A DNA stretch of 64,000 nt, taken from the NCBI GenBank assembly GCA_001949185.1, contig BDGG01000011.1, forward strand, positions 604,454 to 668,453. The letters run 5' to 3'. Made by a program: the position numbers and the translations under genes. Source of the stretch: Ramazzottius varieornatus. Its lineage: Eukaryota; Tardigrada; Eutardigrada; Parachela; Ramazzottiidae. Positions 34,647-46,188 of the stretch are shown one piece after another (the stretch's first letter is position 1; every line of letters starts with the position of its first letter). The notes beneath the pieces were generated by a model, which was given only the letters and a program-made list of their open reading frames with translations, was not told the DNA's origin and ran no database searches.

Positions 34647-34681
34647 CAGTCTGTCCGTCTGCAAGTAAGACGGACAGACTG
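34647..34681. repeat. Perfect 14-bp stem hairpin
   Basis: CAGTCTGTCCGTCT at 34647-34660 and its exact complement AGACGGACAGACTG at 34668-34681 surround a seven-base loop. In this eukaryotic setting it is not a bacterial-type terminator. It may be a short fold-back repeat or a structured RNA. Confidence 0.7.
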
Positions 34682-34790
34682 AGTGACTGTCTCGTGAGCT
34701 CGATAATTCTGTAAAAGTTATCAAAACAATACTGACCGTGAAAAGAATCATAGTTTTACAACAAATGAAATTTCGTGTTTCTGACCCGGT

Positions 34791-36549
34791 GTGTCACTTT
34801 ATACTGTAATCCCAAATTTGTCACGGTTAAGACTGAAGCTTCTGAAGTTTCCTAAACTGTCCGCCCGAGAAACCTCTTTGTTTACTTCGATAATGACGTT
34901 CTTTTCTGTGTTCTTCGCTATGTGGATGGTAATGAGTTTTTGGATGTGCTACACTACAGATGGACTCGGTATCAGCCTTTTCCAAACCTCAGCCAAACCG
35001 AACTGCTCTAAAGAGCAAAGGTTGTTAGGCCTCAGTTGTCCTTGCACATTGCCGAACATATCCTGCAAAGGTAAGTTTTATCTCATTTAAAAATATCTTC
35101 CGTCAACACGTGAGAGACTTGGATGTTCAATGATGACTTCTGTACATCGTTAAAACTTCGTTTTGCTTCGACGGTACTTGTCAGTTTTCAAAACTGACGG
35201 CGACTCCGACACTGTCCTCCTACACCGTACCTTGCGGTCTGGGACTGAGACAATCTTTTCCCGGTTTGGACATCACGGTTGGTACTATTGGCAAACTTCT
35301 TCGCTCAATAAACGAAGTTAATATGGGTCCGAAAGACCCCACCGTTCTACCTTTCGGAGCCCGTTGTAGCGAGAGCGGATACCCGCCAGCGAAGCGCAAA
35401 CGGATAACACGGTATAAGTGGTCTATGTGCGGGTGACGGGTCGCTCTGCAGTGCGGCAAGGCACTGTGAATTTTCAAAAATTTAGTTTTTGTGTCGTAAG
35501 TCTAAAAGTGTGATTTCTGCGTCTCTTCCTCAACGTCTTTCTTCGTTACCGTACGTGAAAGTAGTTTTCTTCTGTCGTCTGTGGCTTTTGGATAACCTGA
35601 AGCACTCAGCAGTTGATTTCCGAATCCTTTCTGTTCCCATCCTTCCCATCCTTTTGCGGAGATAATTTTTTATTCGTGAAGACGACTGAATATTTTTAGT
35701 CCCGATGAAATTTTACAGAGCTCTGCCCCTAAACAATTTCCCCTGAGCCCTCACCCCTGAGGAACCCTGGGCACCTCGCTCCGGCGGATCGGCTCTAGAC
35801 CGTTCGGCGTATGACGTCACTCAGAGGCATAAAGGGGGGTCACACGGTAATCGTCCATTGTGCGAAGAAGTTTGCTATTGGACTTCTGATCATGTTCTTC
35901 TGATCATTCATACAGTAAATATGGTCACTCATCCTTCCGTGCAGTTCGCAGGTGGCGGGAGTCCCGTTGTTTGTAACACGGATCCCGTCAACTACGAGTC
36001 TACGACAACCCTCTTCAGACCGTCTTTGTCATTTCCGAGTATCTCGACAACGATCCGACCGATCCGTTTGAGCCGCCATACTCCCCTTTCCTTAACATTA
36101 ACAAGATCACTGGAGAGGTTAGCTCTTTCGTAACGCAGGATATCAGATTTCCCCCTGCTGACCCTCATATCCTGATAAGTACCGTGAAAGCCATTTCCAT
36201 CTTGTTGGCAAACACCGAAGCTTCTGGTGGGTACGAAGCAACACTCGATACTCAGATTTACAGACGATACTGCATTGATGCTCGAGGTGTGCGGAACAAC
36301 ACTTTTACCTTCGCGGTAAGTAAAACATAATGTGACCGAATCGAATGGTCCTGTTAAACAGTAACTGTTGTGAGCTGATGCTCTTAATCAGAGTGCATTA
36401 ATATTCCGCAGGTGACGTACACCCAGTGCCCGGATGCGATGGGTCCTATATACCTGCCTCCGTGGATTCCGTATTTAAACCGTTTGTATGACTGCTCAGA
36501 AGTAAAAATTTTTAGTGTGTCCGGAACACCTCATGACATCCTTAATTGA
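34791..36549 (+). CDS. Unrecognised gene, probable exons with membrane and extracellular parts
   Basis: Three stretches look coding. First, 34791-35069 encodes a strong membrane segment (F-F-S-V-F-F-A-M-W-M-V-M-S-F-W) then a cysteine-rich part, and ends at a GTAAGT donor. Second, about 35183-35390 reads CGLGLRQSFPGLDITVG and continues openly past FGARCSESGYPP. Third, about 36018-36315 reads VFVISEYLDNDPTDPFEP and LNINKITGEVSSFV, ends at a GTAAGT donor, and joins in phase to 36412-36549 (VTYTQCPDAMGPIYLPPW) with a stop. The last join is well supported. Linkage of the first two stretches to it is not proven, and the phase of the first join is uncertain. The third exon faintly recalls cadherin-like extracellular repeats, but I would not assign it. 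A single-pass protein with a long extracellular part is the simplest reading. Confidence 0.35.
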
Positions 36550-37251
36550 GCCTAGTCTCCAGAGTTTTGATTGATCGCTTATATTGATCACCCAGGATTT
36601 TTATGAACGGCAGTGGCGAAGTCTTCGACAAATCTTATTCGATTTATATAAGATAAACCAGTCTCGTAAGCTCGTTTGGACGGGTAATAACCGGAGGTAG
36701 AACTGATGACATCGGCAAGACCTTCGAGATCTAACAGTTACCGAGAGTTCGGATTGATGAACATAAAACTCATTAGACATCTTCAGGGACCAGGAAGGAC
36801 AGTAGTACACGCGGCGGGGGTCGATAGTGGGGCCTTAACGTAAATATGAGCCTGTAGCTAGCGCAAAAAGGAGCAGATACGAGTATCAAGCTAGTTCAGT
36901 TGTCAATAAAAACCACCGAGTCCGCCTGGAATTTGGCTGGGCGGCTCGAGCTGCAAAAGATTTTTTTGCTGACTGTGCACTGTACCTAATGTCAGGAATT
37001 TGGCAGGGAGGTATTATACGGGACCAGTTTTACAGCCTCCTTCCCATCTCTGGTTGATAACGTGATGCAACGTCTTACGCTTTTCATAAGGCTTATCGAG
37101 GTGACAGGTCATAGAAGACGACTTTTATGGACCAGTGAAGGATAAGGTCTCGGCCTTCGGAGAGCTGACGAGATACGACGATGGCGAGGTTTGCCAGACT
37201 AATCTTGGAATTCTATCCGATATTTGTCGCTCAGCAGCATTTCCCTTCATC
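36550..37251. other. Intergenic region upstream of the MFSD6-like gene
   Basis: No separate gene recognised. An in-frame ATG at 37135 could extend the MFSD6-like protein by 39 residues. Confidence 0.35.
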
Positions 37252-40200
37252 ATGACGTCTGTCCCAGATTCCGGAAAAAATCGACAGCCTCCTCATAATG
37301 GGAGGAACGGTCATTCCGCGCAAGGGAAGTCAACAAACGGGCTGAAACCCGGGGAGGGGAAAGTAGTCGGTTCCGACCCACCAGAGTTATCATGGATTCA
37401 GTACCTCAAGCCAAACCGGAAGTTGGTCCTTCTCAAGATATTCATGCTTTTCTACTACGGAGGTAGTGTACAGTAACTACAGTTCACGGCCGGTTGCATA
37501 CCGGTCTGATTACCAGATTTCATTTGTGTCAACCGATGGGTGAACTTCATGGCCGCGTGTCTTTGTTCTTGCAGGGTTCTCCGCCTTGTATCCCTACCTG
37601 GTGAGGAAAACAAAGCAAAAGACAACTATCCTGCTGTTAAATGATTAATCATTCCCCTTTTCGTATGAGTGTAGGTTATCCATATGAGAAGCCTGGGTAT
37701 CACCGTCGCTCAAACAGGTTTCTCAATCTTTTCTGTCCATTATTTCGTACACTATTTATCAGAACAAATAGCGCTATCAAATATGTTCTACTCCTTTCGG
37801 CACATTGCTCAAGTCCTTTGCGTCTCCAGGTTTAATGTACACGATATATCCCCTGTGCGTCTGCATCGGAGGACCGTTAGCCGGTGTTATTGGTGATAAA
37901 TCGGGGCGTTACAAGCTGACGCTGATTATCTTCCTGGTAGCTAGCATTTTCCTGCACACCCTTCTGTGTTTCGCCGTGCCAGCCTTCAAGATCCATACGG
38001 ACCGCTTCAACGAGAGCCTCTCCAATGTCGACGTGACTTTCTTCAACGACGGATCTTTGTCCTTCTTCACTCCTCTTTCCCCCAATGCAACTGTCACCGC
38101 TTGTCCCACCGCCAACATTACTTCCGGGCTGTATCTCGATAACTGCCAGTGGAGCTGTCCAGCGGCACAGAATGACAGCTTGATGTGTTTTCACTCACCA
38201 GACGATAACTGCTCGCCCTGGGAATCTTTCAAAACGGACTTGCTGGGAAGCCTTAACCTGACAAAGGTTGTTAGAAATCGAGCGGAATGGAATCTCATTG
38301 AGAGTAACGAGCTGCGACTAAGCTGGAATGCCACATCGATGGCAGACTGTGTGTTCAGTTGTAGCGGACGAACGGAGGGCAATCTGCAGCTACCTTGCTC
38401 GACGCAAAGGACCGAAGGCCATCAGTTGACAACCTTTGGTATCTACTTGGCAATCCGTCTAGCATGTGGCACCGCTATCAACTTGGCCTTCACCTTGATT
38501 GATGCCTCCTTAATTCAAATGGTTGGAAGCTGAACATTTCATTTGAAACTGGACAGAAGAAAATTGATAGAGCGGCCACTTTCGTTTTGCAGGTTGAAGA
38601 TTACAATGGAGACATCGGAATCAACCGTGCTTTTGCCTACGTGGGTTTCTGCATTGTGCCTCCACTGTCCGGTCTGCTGATTGATTACGCTAGCCAGCTC
38701 ACGCCGGGTTTCGTCGACTATCGACCGGCCTTCTACATCTTTGCTGTCAGTATATCCATCTCCGTTCTCATCCTTTGCTTCATGGAACTGAAAGTCCGTC
38801 CTCCCGCTCAGAACGTCATGCGTAACGCCGCCAAGCTTCTGCGCTACCCGCGCGTTCTGGCCTTTGTCGCCATATTCTCTATCATTGGGGTAGCCTGGGG
38901 ATTTCTCGAAACGTTAGTACTGTCACTATCGTTACTTTTTCGTACTGGTCAGGTATACGTAATTGGGAGCTCGGCAAACAAGCTGGGCCAGATCGCTTCC
39001 CAAGTGGCGCACTATTCCGCTACTAAGGGCTGCAGGTGTGCGCCACTTTGGCAGGCGTTCTGATCGAGTTTCTGATCAAGAACCACCATCACAAGTCCGT
39101 GGTGATATGTCGATATCGCTTTGAGTATTCTAAATGTTCATTATAACATCCGAAAACTTTGCAGGTTTCTGTTTTGGTTGTTGGAGGACCTCAAAGTGCC
39201 TAAATGGCTGCTAGGATTCACCAACACTGTCGGAGGCCTGGCAGGGGCAAGTTCCGTTTGATGCATTGTTCTTTCCACGCAAGTACCAGCGCTTCATTGC
39301 CTTCTGCTTTCTACAGGTGCCGTTTGCAATGTTAGCCACAACTATCATCAAATACACCGGCTATACCAAAATATTCATCTTTGGCTTGTTCGTTTTCGGC
39401 CTTCGCTTCATCGGCTACTCGGTGGTCAACAATATTGCATGGGTTCTCCCTCTCGAATGCCTCGAAGGTTCGTCTGCTTCCTTTATCTCGTTCCAAATCG
39501 TAATTCAAAAGTTTCGTGGTGTGTCTTAGCTTTTACGAGTTCTCTTCCAATGACCGCGGCCTCAATTTACGCGTCCACATTCTCGGCGGACCTGCTGGCT
39601 ACTCTGCAGGGTGTCAATGCGGCTCTTCACTTCGGCATAGGCAAGTAGTCGGACCCAATTCCTCATCTCGCAGGCCAGAATGATGACGTCGAACACATTT
39701 TTTATGCTAGGAAGAGGAGCGGGAAGTCTGGCTGGTGGCTTGATGATCGACAAGATGGGTACGCGGGCGGCCTTCCGAATCTTCGGCTTTGTCTGCATGG
39801 CCTACGCCTTCATCCACGCCCTTCTCCACTGCACCTGGCTGCGAAAATTACCTAAACCCCGCAGGAATGACTCCGTCGTTCGACCAACCATCACTTTGAC
39901 CGCACAGGATGAAAACGGTAAGCCCTCTAGTATTAGGAACTTACACAAATCAAAGCTCCGCGAACGAAGCCGGTAAGATTGTTTCCTCGAATGGAGCACG
40001 TTCACAGTGTTATTGGCTGGTAAAGTGCGCCACTTTGGAAAACGGGCTTGTTGAGTTCTTTCAAGTGGCGCACATTGGTAGTATTATCAGCAGGAAGCGT
40101 GCGTCGCTTAGGGTGACAGATTTGTCGAGTTTGCCCATGTAGCGTTCCTAGCGTTATTCACTGAAAACCAGAGCCAATGGGAGAAACGGTGGTGTCAAGT

Positions 40201-40553
40201 TTGCTTACCGAGGGCACAAATCGAGGTTCACGATCATGTTCGTTTACTTTGCAGACGTAAAGGAGGAAATACTATTCGTTGGTTCTGCTGATGAAGAAAC
40301 AGACCCCGACACTGTGCAACCCGTCAAGAAGCCGCTGAAAGACTCGACATTATCGCTGGTCATTCCGATGAATATGGAAAGTTGGGGTTCCTTCCTGCAT
40401 ATCGACGCTGGCAGCAAACTTCGCCCGGCCGCGCAAGTACGCCGTCGAGCTGGGACCGCCACCGGTGCGGCTCTCCTCCCACACTCGCCTAATCTCGAAG
40501 AACAGCGTCGAAAATCACGACACCATTCTGTCAGCGGAACCAGCTATATATAA
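37252..40553 (+). CDS. MFSD6-like major facilitator superfamily transporter
   Basis: Ten exons: 37252-37462, 37575-37600, 37675-37717, 37830-38521, 38593-38912, 39165-39246, 39317-39467, 39530-39640, 39711-39917 and 40255-40553. They join in frame to 713 residues. MFSD6 proteins are twelve-helix membrane proteins of poorly known substrate. TM1-2 reads LVLLKIFMLFYYGGFSALYP then IHMRSLGIT, followed by G-P-L-A-G-V-I-G-D-K-S-G-R-Y-K. A very large, Cys-rich, N-glycosylated loop after TM2 is a hallmark of the family. Later come LIDASLIQM, FLETFLFWLLEDLKVP formed across a splice, WVLPLECLE, ATLQGVNAALHFGIG and RGAGSLAGGLMIDKMG. The introns at 39247-39316 and 39641-39710 have GC-AG ends (G|GCAAGT), the only way to keep the conserved helices in frame. 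Introns at 38913-39164 and 39918-40254 hold palindromic elements. The cytosolic tail is basic and Ser-rich. Confidence 0.9.
38962..39075. repeat. Palindromic GTGGCGCAC element in MFSD6-like intron 5
   Basis: Begins TTGGGAGCTCGGCAAACAAG, with CCCAAGTGGCGCAC in the left stem and GTGTGCGCCACTTTGG in the right stem. It fills about half of the 252-bp intron. Confidence 0.8.
39966..40137. repeat. Double palindromic element in MFSD6-like intron 9
   Basis: Two head-to-tail units. The first ends AAGTGCGCCACTTTGG; the second has TCAAGTGGCGCACATT and AAGCGTGCGTCGCTTA, and ends GACAGATTTGTCGAGTTTGC. Confidence 0.75.
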
Positions 40554-40790
40554 CGGTTAACCATCCAAAATATATTTCTTGTCAGGCTCGTAAACTATTT
40601 TCAGAAACTTCATCACGACCAAAAAACTCAAAAAATCACAGCTGCACTTGAAATCTGAAAACAATTATATCGCCAAACTGTCGCTGTATTTCTTCACTAA
40701 AGTCAGAAAGAGTCCATCACAGATAAAACAATTGGGAATCACGGGAAAATTCAATCTGGGAATACTCTAAAAACTAATCAAGGTTTTGAA

Positions 40791-43700
40791 TTATTTTTGT
40801 GCATTTGTGAGTTCGTTCAGCTCTTCGTCAATCCTCCGTCGTTCTTCTTGCAGTCGCTGAAGGCGTTCTTCTTTCGTTTCATTCTTGCTGGCTTCGTTGG
40901 TAGGTTCGATCATCATCACACCATCTTTGCCTCGTCGACAGCTGAGCAAGGGAAGAACCACACCGGAAGTCACTTTGGCGGGAAGCCCATCGTGCAAGTA
41001 CATCTCACATTGTCGTACAGTCAATGACAGCGGCATACTTTCACCTAGACGAACAAGAAACATTCACTAAGGATCAATAATACGTACTAAAACAGAGCGG
41101 AAAGTTCGGATTCGTCAACAAAAGAATTAAATTTCGGCAGGTGTAAAATTTTCAAAGGAATAAACCTGCCATTTCTCTACGACGACCCACATCGGCTTGG
41201 CACATTCTGCCTGTTTCCTATTATACGATAATTCGAAGCAAGGCCGTGCTCGGCTCCGCCCTGGCCGGCTTCGCACCGACTGGAAACATCGTAGAAAAAG
41301 GCGGACAAGCTCAGCGTTCATTCTAACAGATGGGGCTTCTTCATCGTCTTACCCGTCAAATCCGTCTGGAAGAACCCAGCCAGCTTTCCAGCCACTTCGT
41401 TGGATAGTCTCAGTGTACACTTCTGCAGCACCACTTGCGCCAAACTCACCACATCTGCAGTCAAACGCAACAGGGCTTCCGAAGCATTTTCTTTCCCCTC
41501 CTGGACTGCCCATTCCTTCTCTGTCGCACCTTCCCTCAGACCCAGTCCCCCACACCACACTTTGACACAAACTTCAGCATTCATCGTCGATGTGACGATC
41601 ACATTGACATTCTCTACGGTCAGTGTCAACGTGGCACAACCTTCCATCACCCCAAACTCGGCCATTTCCGGTCGTAACGACGCTCCGTCCAGCGAAGGCG
41701 CCAACGACGGAGCTAAAGAGGTCACTACGTTGGGTGACGGGATGACGAATCTACTCGCCGTCAAGTCAGCCAACTCAAAATCAGATTGGACTGAGAGGGT
41801 TTCCGCCTCACTGAACGGTACTTCCAACCCTTCAGACTGTAACATGCTATCAAAGTCATCGTTCGTCTGGTTAGAAGACATGTTAGAAGGAGGCTCAAGA
41901 ATGTTCTCGAAACTGTTGATGCGGGCGCTGTTGACCGACAGGTTGTCGATGGCCTCCGAGTCGCGGCTGGACGTTGGTCGACCTTCAGCTCTGTCGAGTA
42001 GGAGCGTTATCTCGGCTTTGGGCAGGACAGCCACAGCTAGAAGGGCTGCAGGTTCCCTCTTGTTATCTTTGACACCGTTCTGCTTGATGGTGAAGGTGGC
42101 GGCCGAAGAAGTGCAGTTGGCGGTGACGGCTTCGGACAGGGCGTAAAGGACGTCGACGCAGCGGAGCAGGATGTTGTAGCCTTCGTTATTGATTTGAGCA
42201 CGAACACAAGGCACCATAACGTCAACCAAGACAAACGCCTAAAACGGAAAGCCTTATATAACAATCGGCGCACATGCTGAATTTATTTCGACATTGCACC
42301 AGTACATAGTATCCATCTGGAAGCTAGGCAAACAAACTCGACAAAATTGCGTTCCCGAGCAGCGCACATCTCCAGCCAAACAAACTCGTGACATGCGCCA
42401 CTTGTGAAATTCGACAATTCTTGGGAGAACAAAGTAGCGCGCGTTTTCGATGATACTGGCTTGAAGCGTGCGCCACTTGCAAAAACGATCATTTCGGGTT
42501 AGTTTGCCGAGCTCCGGTCTGTTTTGAGGAACTCTTACCGGTCCGGAAGGAGGAACTGCCGTCAGCCACAAACATCCCGGCGTGGCTTCAATGAAAGGCA
42601 TCGGTCGTCCTCGTGGCTGCCGTAGATCGATGAAATCCAGCCAGGTACAGTCACTTGACAGCGACCACAACGAAAGGAGCTTATTTTCCTCTTGAGCCTA
42701 TAAAAAGCATCCACCGTCCTGTCATATCACCTAACATAACTCAAGCGCGACACAACACAAGACTGGTTTCCCAAGTGACGCAAGCTATCACTGTTATTGA
42801 GTGCAGACGTGCGCCACTTGAAAAACGATGGTGTCAAGTTTGTTCAGCGAGAGAAGTTTAAGGCTCTAAGGACCCAACTTACCTGTTTAGCTACAAAAAG
42901 GAGAGTTTCAGTCATAGCCACGTCACTAGATCGACTAGGGAACGTATCGGTACAGTGCAGTCGGGACTCCTCGATGGTTTCCAAAGTGTTCAAGCTGTCG
43001 GTCAGCGAGCGAGTTCGACCAACGGAAGCGTTGGTGGCCACTCCTTTACCGCTCTGGATCTGCAAACCCAACATTCTCTGCGAAAATTCGACCGGACAAA
43101 CAATCTTGGGCATCAAGGCTTCATAGCGGCACAGGATGGGGGGAATGACCAGTTCGTCCAGGTTGAAGGAGGACGTACTGACAGCTGCTCCGGAAAAGAC
43201 GTCACTCGCGACTTGTGTCAACCAGTCAATTGTCGCTGGATGCAGTGTCATTTGCACCGGGTTGCAAAAGATGTGCAGCAAGTGTGGTGGAGCTGGAGTA
43301 CACAATAACCACCGTTAAGTAAGAGCTCGGCAAACTAACTTGACGAAATCGCCAAGATCGTCCAAGTGGCGCACGCTTCCGGCCAATAACACATCCAATG
43401 CGCACCACTTGGGAACACTCGACAGGATTTGTTTTCCAAGTGGCGCGCGGCCTCCAACGATAACACTAACAGCGTGCGCCACTTCGGAGAACGTTTTTAC
43501 GAGATACCTGACAAGGCCGTGCCCGACACGACTTTGAGGGAAAAAATTCGTAGAAAAAGGCAAAAAATTGATCATCCCTCGCATAGTTTAACTACACATG
43601 ACTGAACTATGGAGACTAACCGGCTGTGAAAGGTGCGGAAGGTGGGTAGTAGTGCACAATGTACTCAAGGTGGACAGCGGCGGATGTTTCAGGCAGATGC

Positions 43701-46188
43701 AGGTCTTTCTTCGTGGAACAGCAGAAAGGGTAGTGCTGGTTGACCAGAGCGTCCTTGGCTTTCTGCTGCTTGATGGTGGTCATGTTGTTGACGCGGAAGT
43801 CGTTGATGCGAAAGACAAAGACGGAGGACATCAGGTAACGCAGGGCTATGTCAGGCGGCACTTCCGTCTTCGTTCCTACCCACAGTACAAACACTCGAAG
43901 TATCGGAAAAATGACAAACTTGGTAGCTCGGCAAAGCAATTCGAAATCATCGTCACTTCCAAGTGGCGCACGCTCCAGCCCATAACGCTACAAAAGTGCG
44001 CCACTGGGGGAGAACTCTTGTCGTGTTTGTTTGCCGGACTTGAAATCAATTCTCTTCGTACCTGTCCGCGTTAGATGGTCCATAACAGCATCTTTCTGCC
44101 ACGCCATGTAATGTCGATCCGGTTCAGTGTACACCAGCCAGTGATTCCGTACCATCTCTGCATACAAAACAAAAGTTACTCCATGTCATAAAACAGCTAG
44201 CCGAGATGAGCATTTGACACACCGGACAAGTGGTAAGGATAACAGTCAATCTTGAGCGCATGAAGTTCGATGAGGATAGCTGCGTCCTCAAACTTGGGTA
44301 CTTTAATTTCCGGTTGGACTTTGGTGCTATCGTTGACCAACCGCGGTTCGTCACAGATGTGCAGGTTCAGCTTGGCCAGGTGAATATGGTACGATGTTTC
44401 GCTAATGTCGATCGACTCGAAGTACCGCGCTAGTTTAGCTGATGATGATGAGGAAGAACCTTTCTTCCCTTTCACTCGTCGCGTTTCCTGTAAGACGTAT
44501 GACAAAGTTGCCCAATGGACAAGCCACTATAGCGAAGAAACAAAACGTCTTACATTGAGCTTCTTTTCGGCGACAGTCTTGCGGACAACCTCATCGGCTT
44601 TGGAGGCTAGCATCTGCAATTCTTCTACGACTGACCAGGCAGCTTTCAATTGTGTTGGTGTCAGAACCCACAGAAGATCATCCATGATGATCTGTAAGCG
44701 AGCTGCCAGCAGTTCGCAGCCTGTAAGAGGCTACCGATAAAGCACGGTGAAAGAAGAACCGACTGGAAGCTCGGCAAACAAACTTGACAAGATCGTTTCC
44801 CAAGTGGCGCACGCTTCCGACCAGAAACCGTGAAACGTGCGCCACTCCGGAAAATAAGCCTGCCGATTCTGTTTGCAGAGCTCCCAATTGAGGCTGCTGT
44901 ATTCTGCTGTAACGCAAAGACGAAAGTCATCTGGCCACGCTTACTGGAAACTGCCTTCTTCAAGGCAATCCGAGCCTGACCCGAGCTGGTTATCAGTCGG
45001 ATGGAGGAATGAGCGCCAACATCTGCCCCGCTATTGCGAGCACCGGAAGTGGCTTCTATCCGTAGCGTCTGCCACGTTACACACTTGAAGACCAGCACGG
45101 CGTCCTTTGACTCATCCTTTAGTCGCGACATTCTGCCACAAGACACAGAAAATTTATACGGTAGATAACCGATGAAGAATCAGAAAAGTGGTGCCTATGT
45201 GCAACGTTGATAGTCTGACTTTCCGGTTTGACTTCCGGTGCTTCGTTAGTCGACTGATTGAACCGTCTCCTTCTACTTATCGTCAAGGAAAGGTCCGCTG
45301 ACTTACCGGAGATCACTGGAAAGTTCGTAGTTGGGATTAGCACTGAAGACTTTGATGCGGTTGACTTGGATGGAGGAATGGAAGCTGGGTGCTCGAAAGT
45401 GGATCTCCACCGAGTTGACCGTCAAGAACATGCCGTCAATGATGGCCTCTGTTCTCCCATACGACTCCCCCGACCTATGAGAAAAACGGCTTCATTAACA
45501 GTTGCATACTGTAACATAATACATCATAATGTTCCGGTTCGGATGAACTGACGCACGCGAAAGTTGGAGAACCCGTGGGAGATCGCAAGTCGCTGCATGT
45601 CTCCATCTCGACGTACATTTCGTCCAAACACTGTAAAGAAAGTACCCGGCTTCACACTCCAGCTTGTTCCCATTCTGGCAGGGAAAACACATCAACTTAC
45701 TATGCGAATTGGCAGCGAACTAAGATGCGTCCATGGAATCTATTAATGAAAATAACTGAAACGTTGGCAATTAATTTGAACCTGATCGTTTTCCCAAGTG
45801 GCGCAGAATTATTCAGCTAACCATGCCGGAATCATACGCCACTTAAGAGCTGGTTCAGACTGTTCAAGTGCTCTTCCCGTTGAATGGAACAAGCAACATA
45901 CCTGTATAGAAACGCGGTTGCAAACGGCGCGCGACAGCTTGATCCATATCGGCAGCTCCAGGACGTTCGATAAGACCTCTTCGTTCAGCACTAGATCGGA
46001 GAGGTTGGCTTGTGACAGCGAAGAAAACTTGAGCTGGCTAGCGTCGACATTTTTGGCAAACCTGGGAAGTGGGGAAACGACAGCGTTCTCTGTCAACAAT
46101 CAAGCATAACACCATGGATAATTGCATAGCACCCAGCGGCCTACCGGGAGAGAATTTTCAGGATCTGGTTCTTCAAGAGGGCTGCCAT
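40791..46188 (-). CDS. BLTP3: Bridge-like lipid transfer protein 3 (UHRF1BP1/SHIP164 family)
   Basis: Fourteen exons, in coding order: 46188-46145, 46061-45902, 45739-45701, 45630-45557, 45474-45307, 45132-44945, 44720-44554, 44487-44223, 44157-44062, 43875-43621, 43292-42883, 42697-42539, 42238-41353 and 41044-40791. All phases agree and give 1054 residues, somewhat shorter than vertebrate BLTP3A/B (about 1440). The N-terminus (MAALLKNQILKILSRFAKNV then LNEEVLSNVLELPIWI) is the chorein-type cap. WQTLRIEA, RLITSSGQARIALKKA, IIMDDLLWVLTPTQLKA and ETSYHIHLAKLNLHICDEPR follow in the family's order. These rod-shaped proteins carry a hydrophobic groove for bulk lipid movement at membrane contacts on the endocytic route. 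The C-terminus is a charged coiled-coil-like helix (EERLQRLQEERRRIDEELNE). Six of thirteen introns contain palindromic elements. Confidence 0.9.
42317..42516. repeat. Double palindromic element in BLTP3 intron (42239-42538)
   Basis: Two units in tandem. The first is diverged (GAGCAGCGCACATC / CATGCGCCACTTGTG). The second has GTAGCGCGCGTTTTC and GAAGCGTGCGCCACTTGC, and ends TTTGCCGAGCTCC. Confidence 0.75.
42752..42850. repeat. Palindromic element in BLTP3 intron (42698-42882)
   Basis: Left stem TTTCCCAAGTGACGCAAG, right stem ACGTGCGCCACTTGAAAA, with an outer arm GTCAAGTTTGTTCAGCGAG. Confidence 0.75.
43322..43500. repeat. Double palindromic element in BLTP3 intron (43293-43620)
   Basis: Begins AGAGCTCGGCAAACTAAC. 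The first unit has CAAGTGGCGCACGCTTCC and ATGCGCACCACTTGGG; the second has CCAAGTGGCGCGCGGCC and AGCGTGCGCCACTTCGG. Confidence 0.8.
43921..44041. repeat. Palindromic element in BLTP3 intron (43876-44061)
   Basis: Begins GGTAGCTCGGCAAAG, has TCCAAGTGGCGCACGCTCC and AAGTGCGCCACTGGGG, and ends GTTTGCCGGACTT. It takes up two thirds of the intron. Confidence 0.8.
44764..44887. repeat. Palindromic element in BLTP3 intron (44721-44944), best full-length copy
   Basis: GGAAGCTCGGCAAACAAAC at one end and TTTGCAGAGCTCCC at the other form the terminal arms. CCCAAGTGGCGCACGCTTCC and ACGTGCGCCACTCCGG form the inner stem. Confidence 0.85.
45759..45871. repeat. Palindromic element in BLTP3 intron (45740-45901)
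   Basis: TTTTCCCAAGTGGCGCAGAA and ATCATACGCCACTTAAGA form the stem. The arms are diverged. Confidence 0.7.

Noticed and set aside
37805-38533. First impression of an organic anion transporter (OATP)
   Set aside because: The order of helices and the FLETFLFWLLEDL, LEATLQG-like and GRGxGSLxGG steps fit MFSD6 instead.
39641-39678. A 34-base intron between exons 8 and 9 of the MFSD6-like gene
   Set aside because: It is too short. The alternative 70-base GC-AG intron to 39710 restores the conserved FGIGRGAGSLAGG step exactly.
41400-42146. Long 248-residue plus-strand frame
   Set aside because: It is antisense to the largest BLTP3 exon, whose frame and splice phases are well supported.
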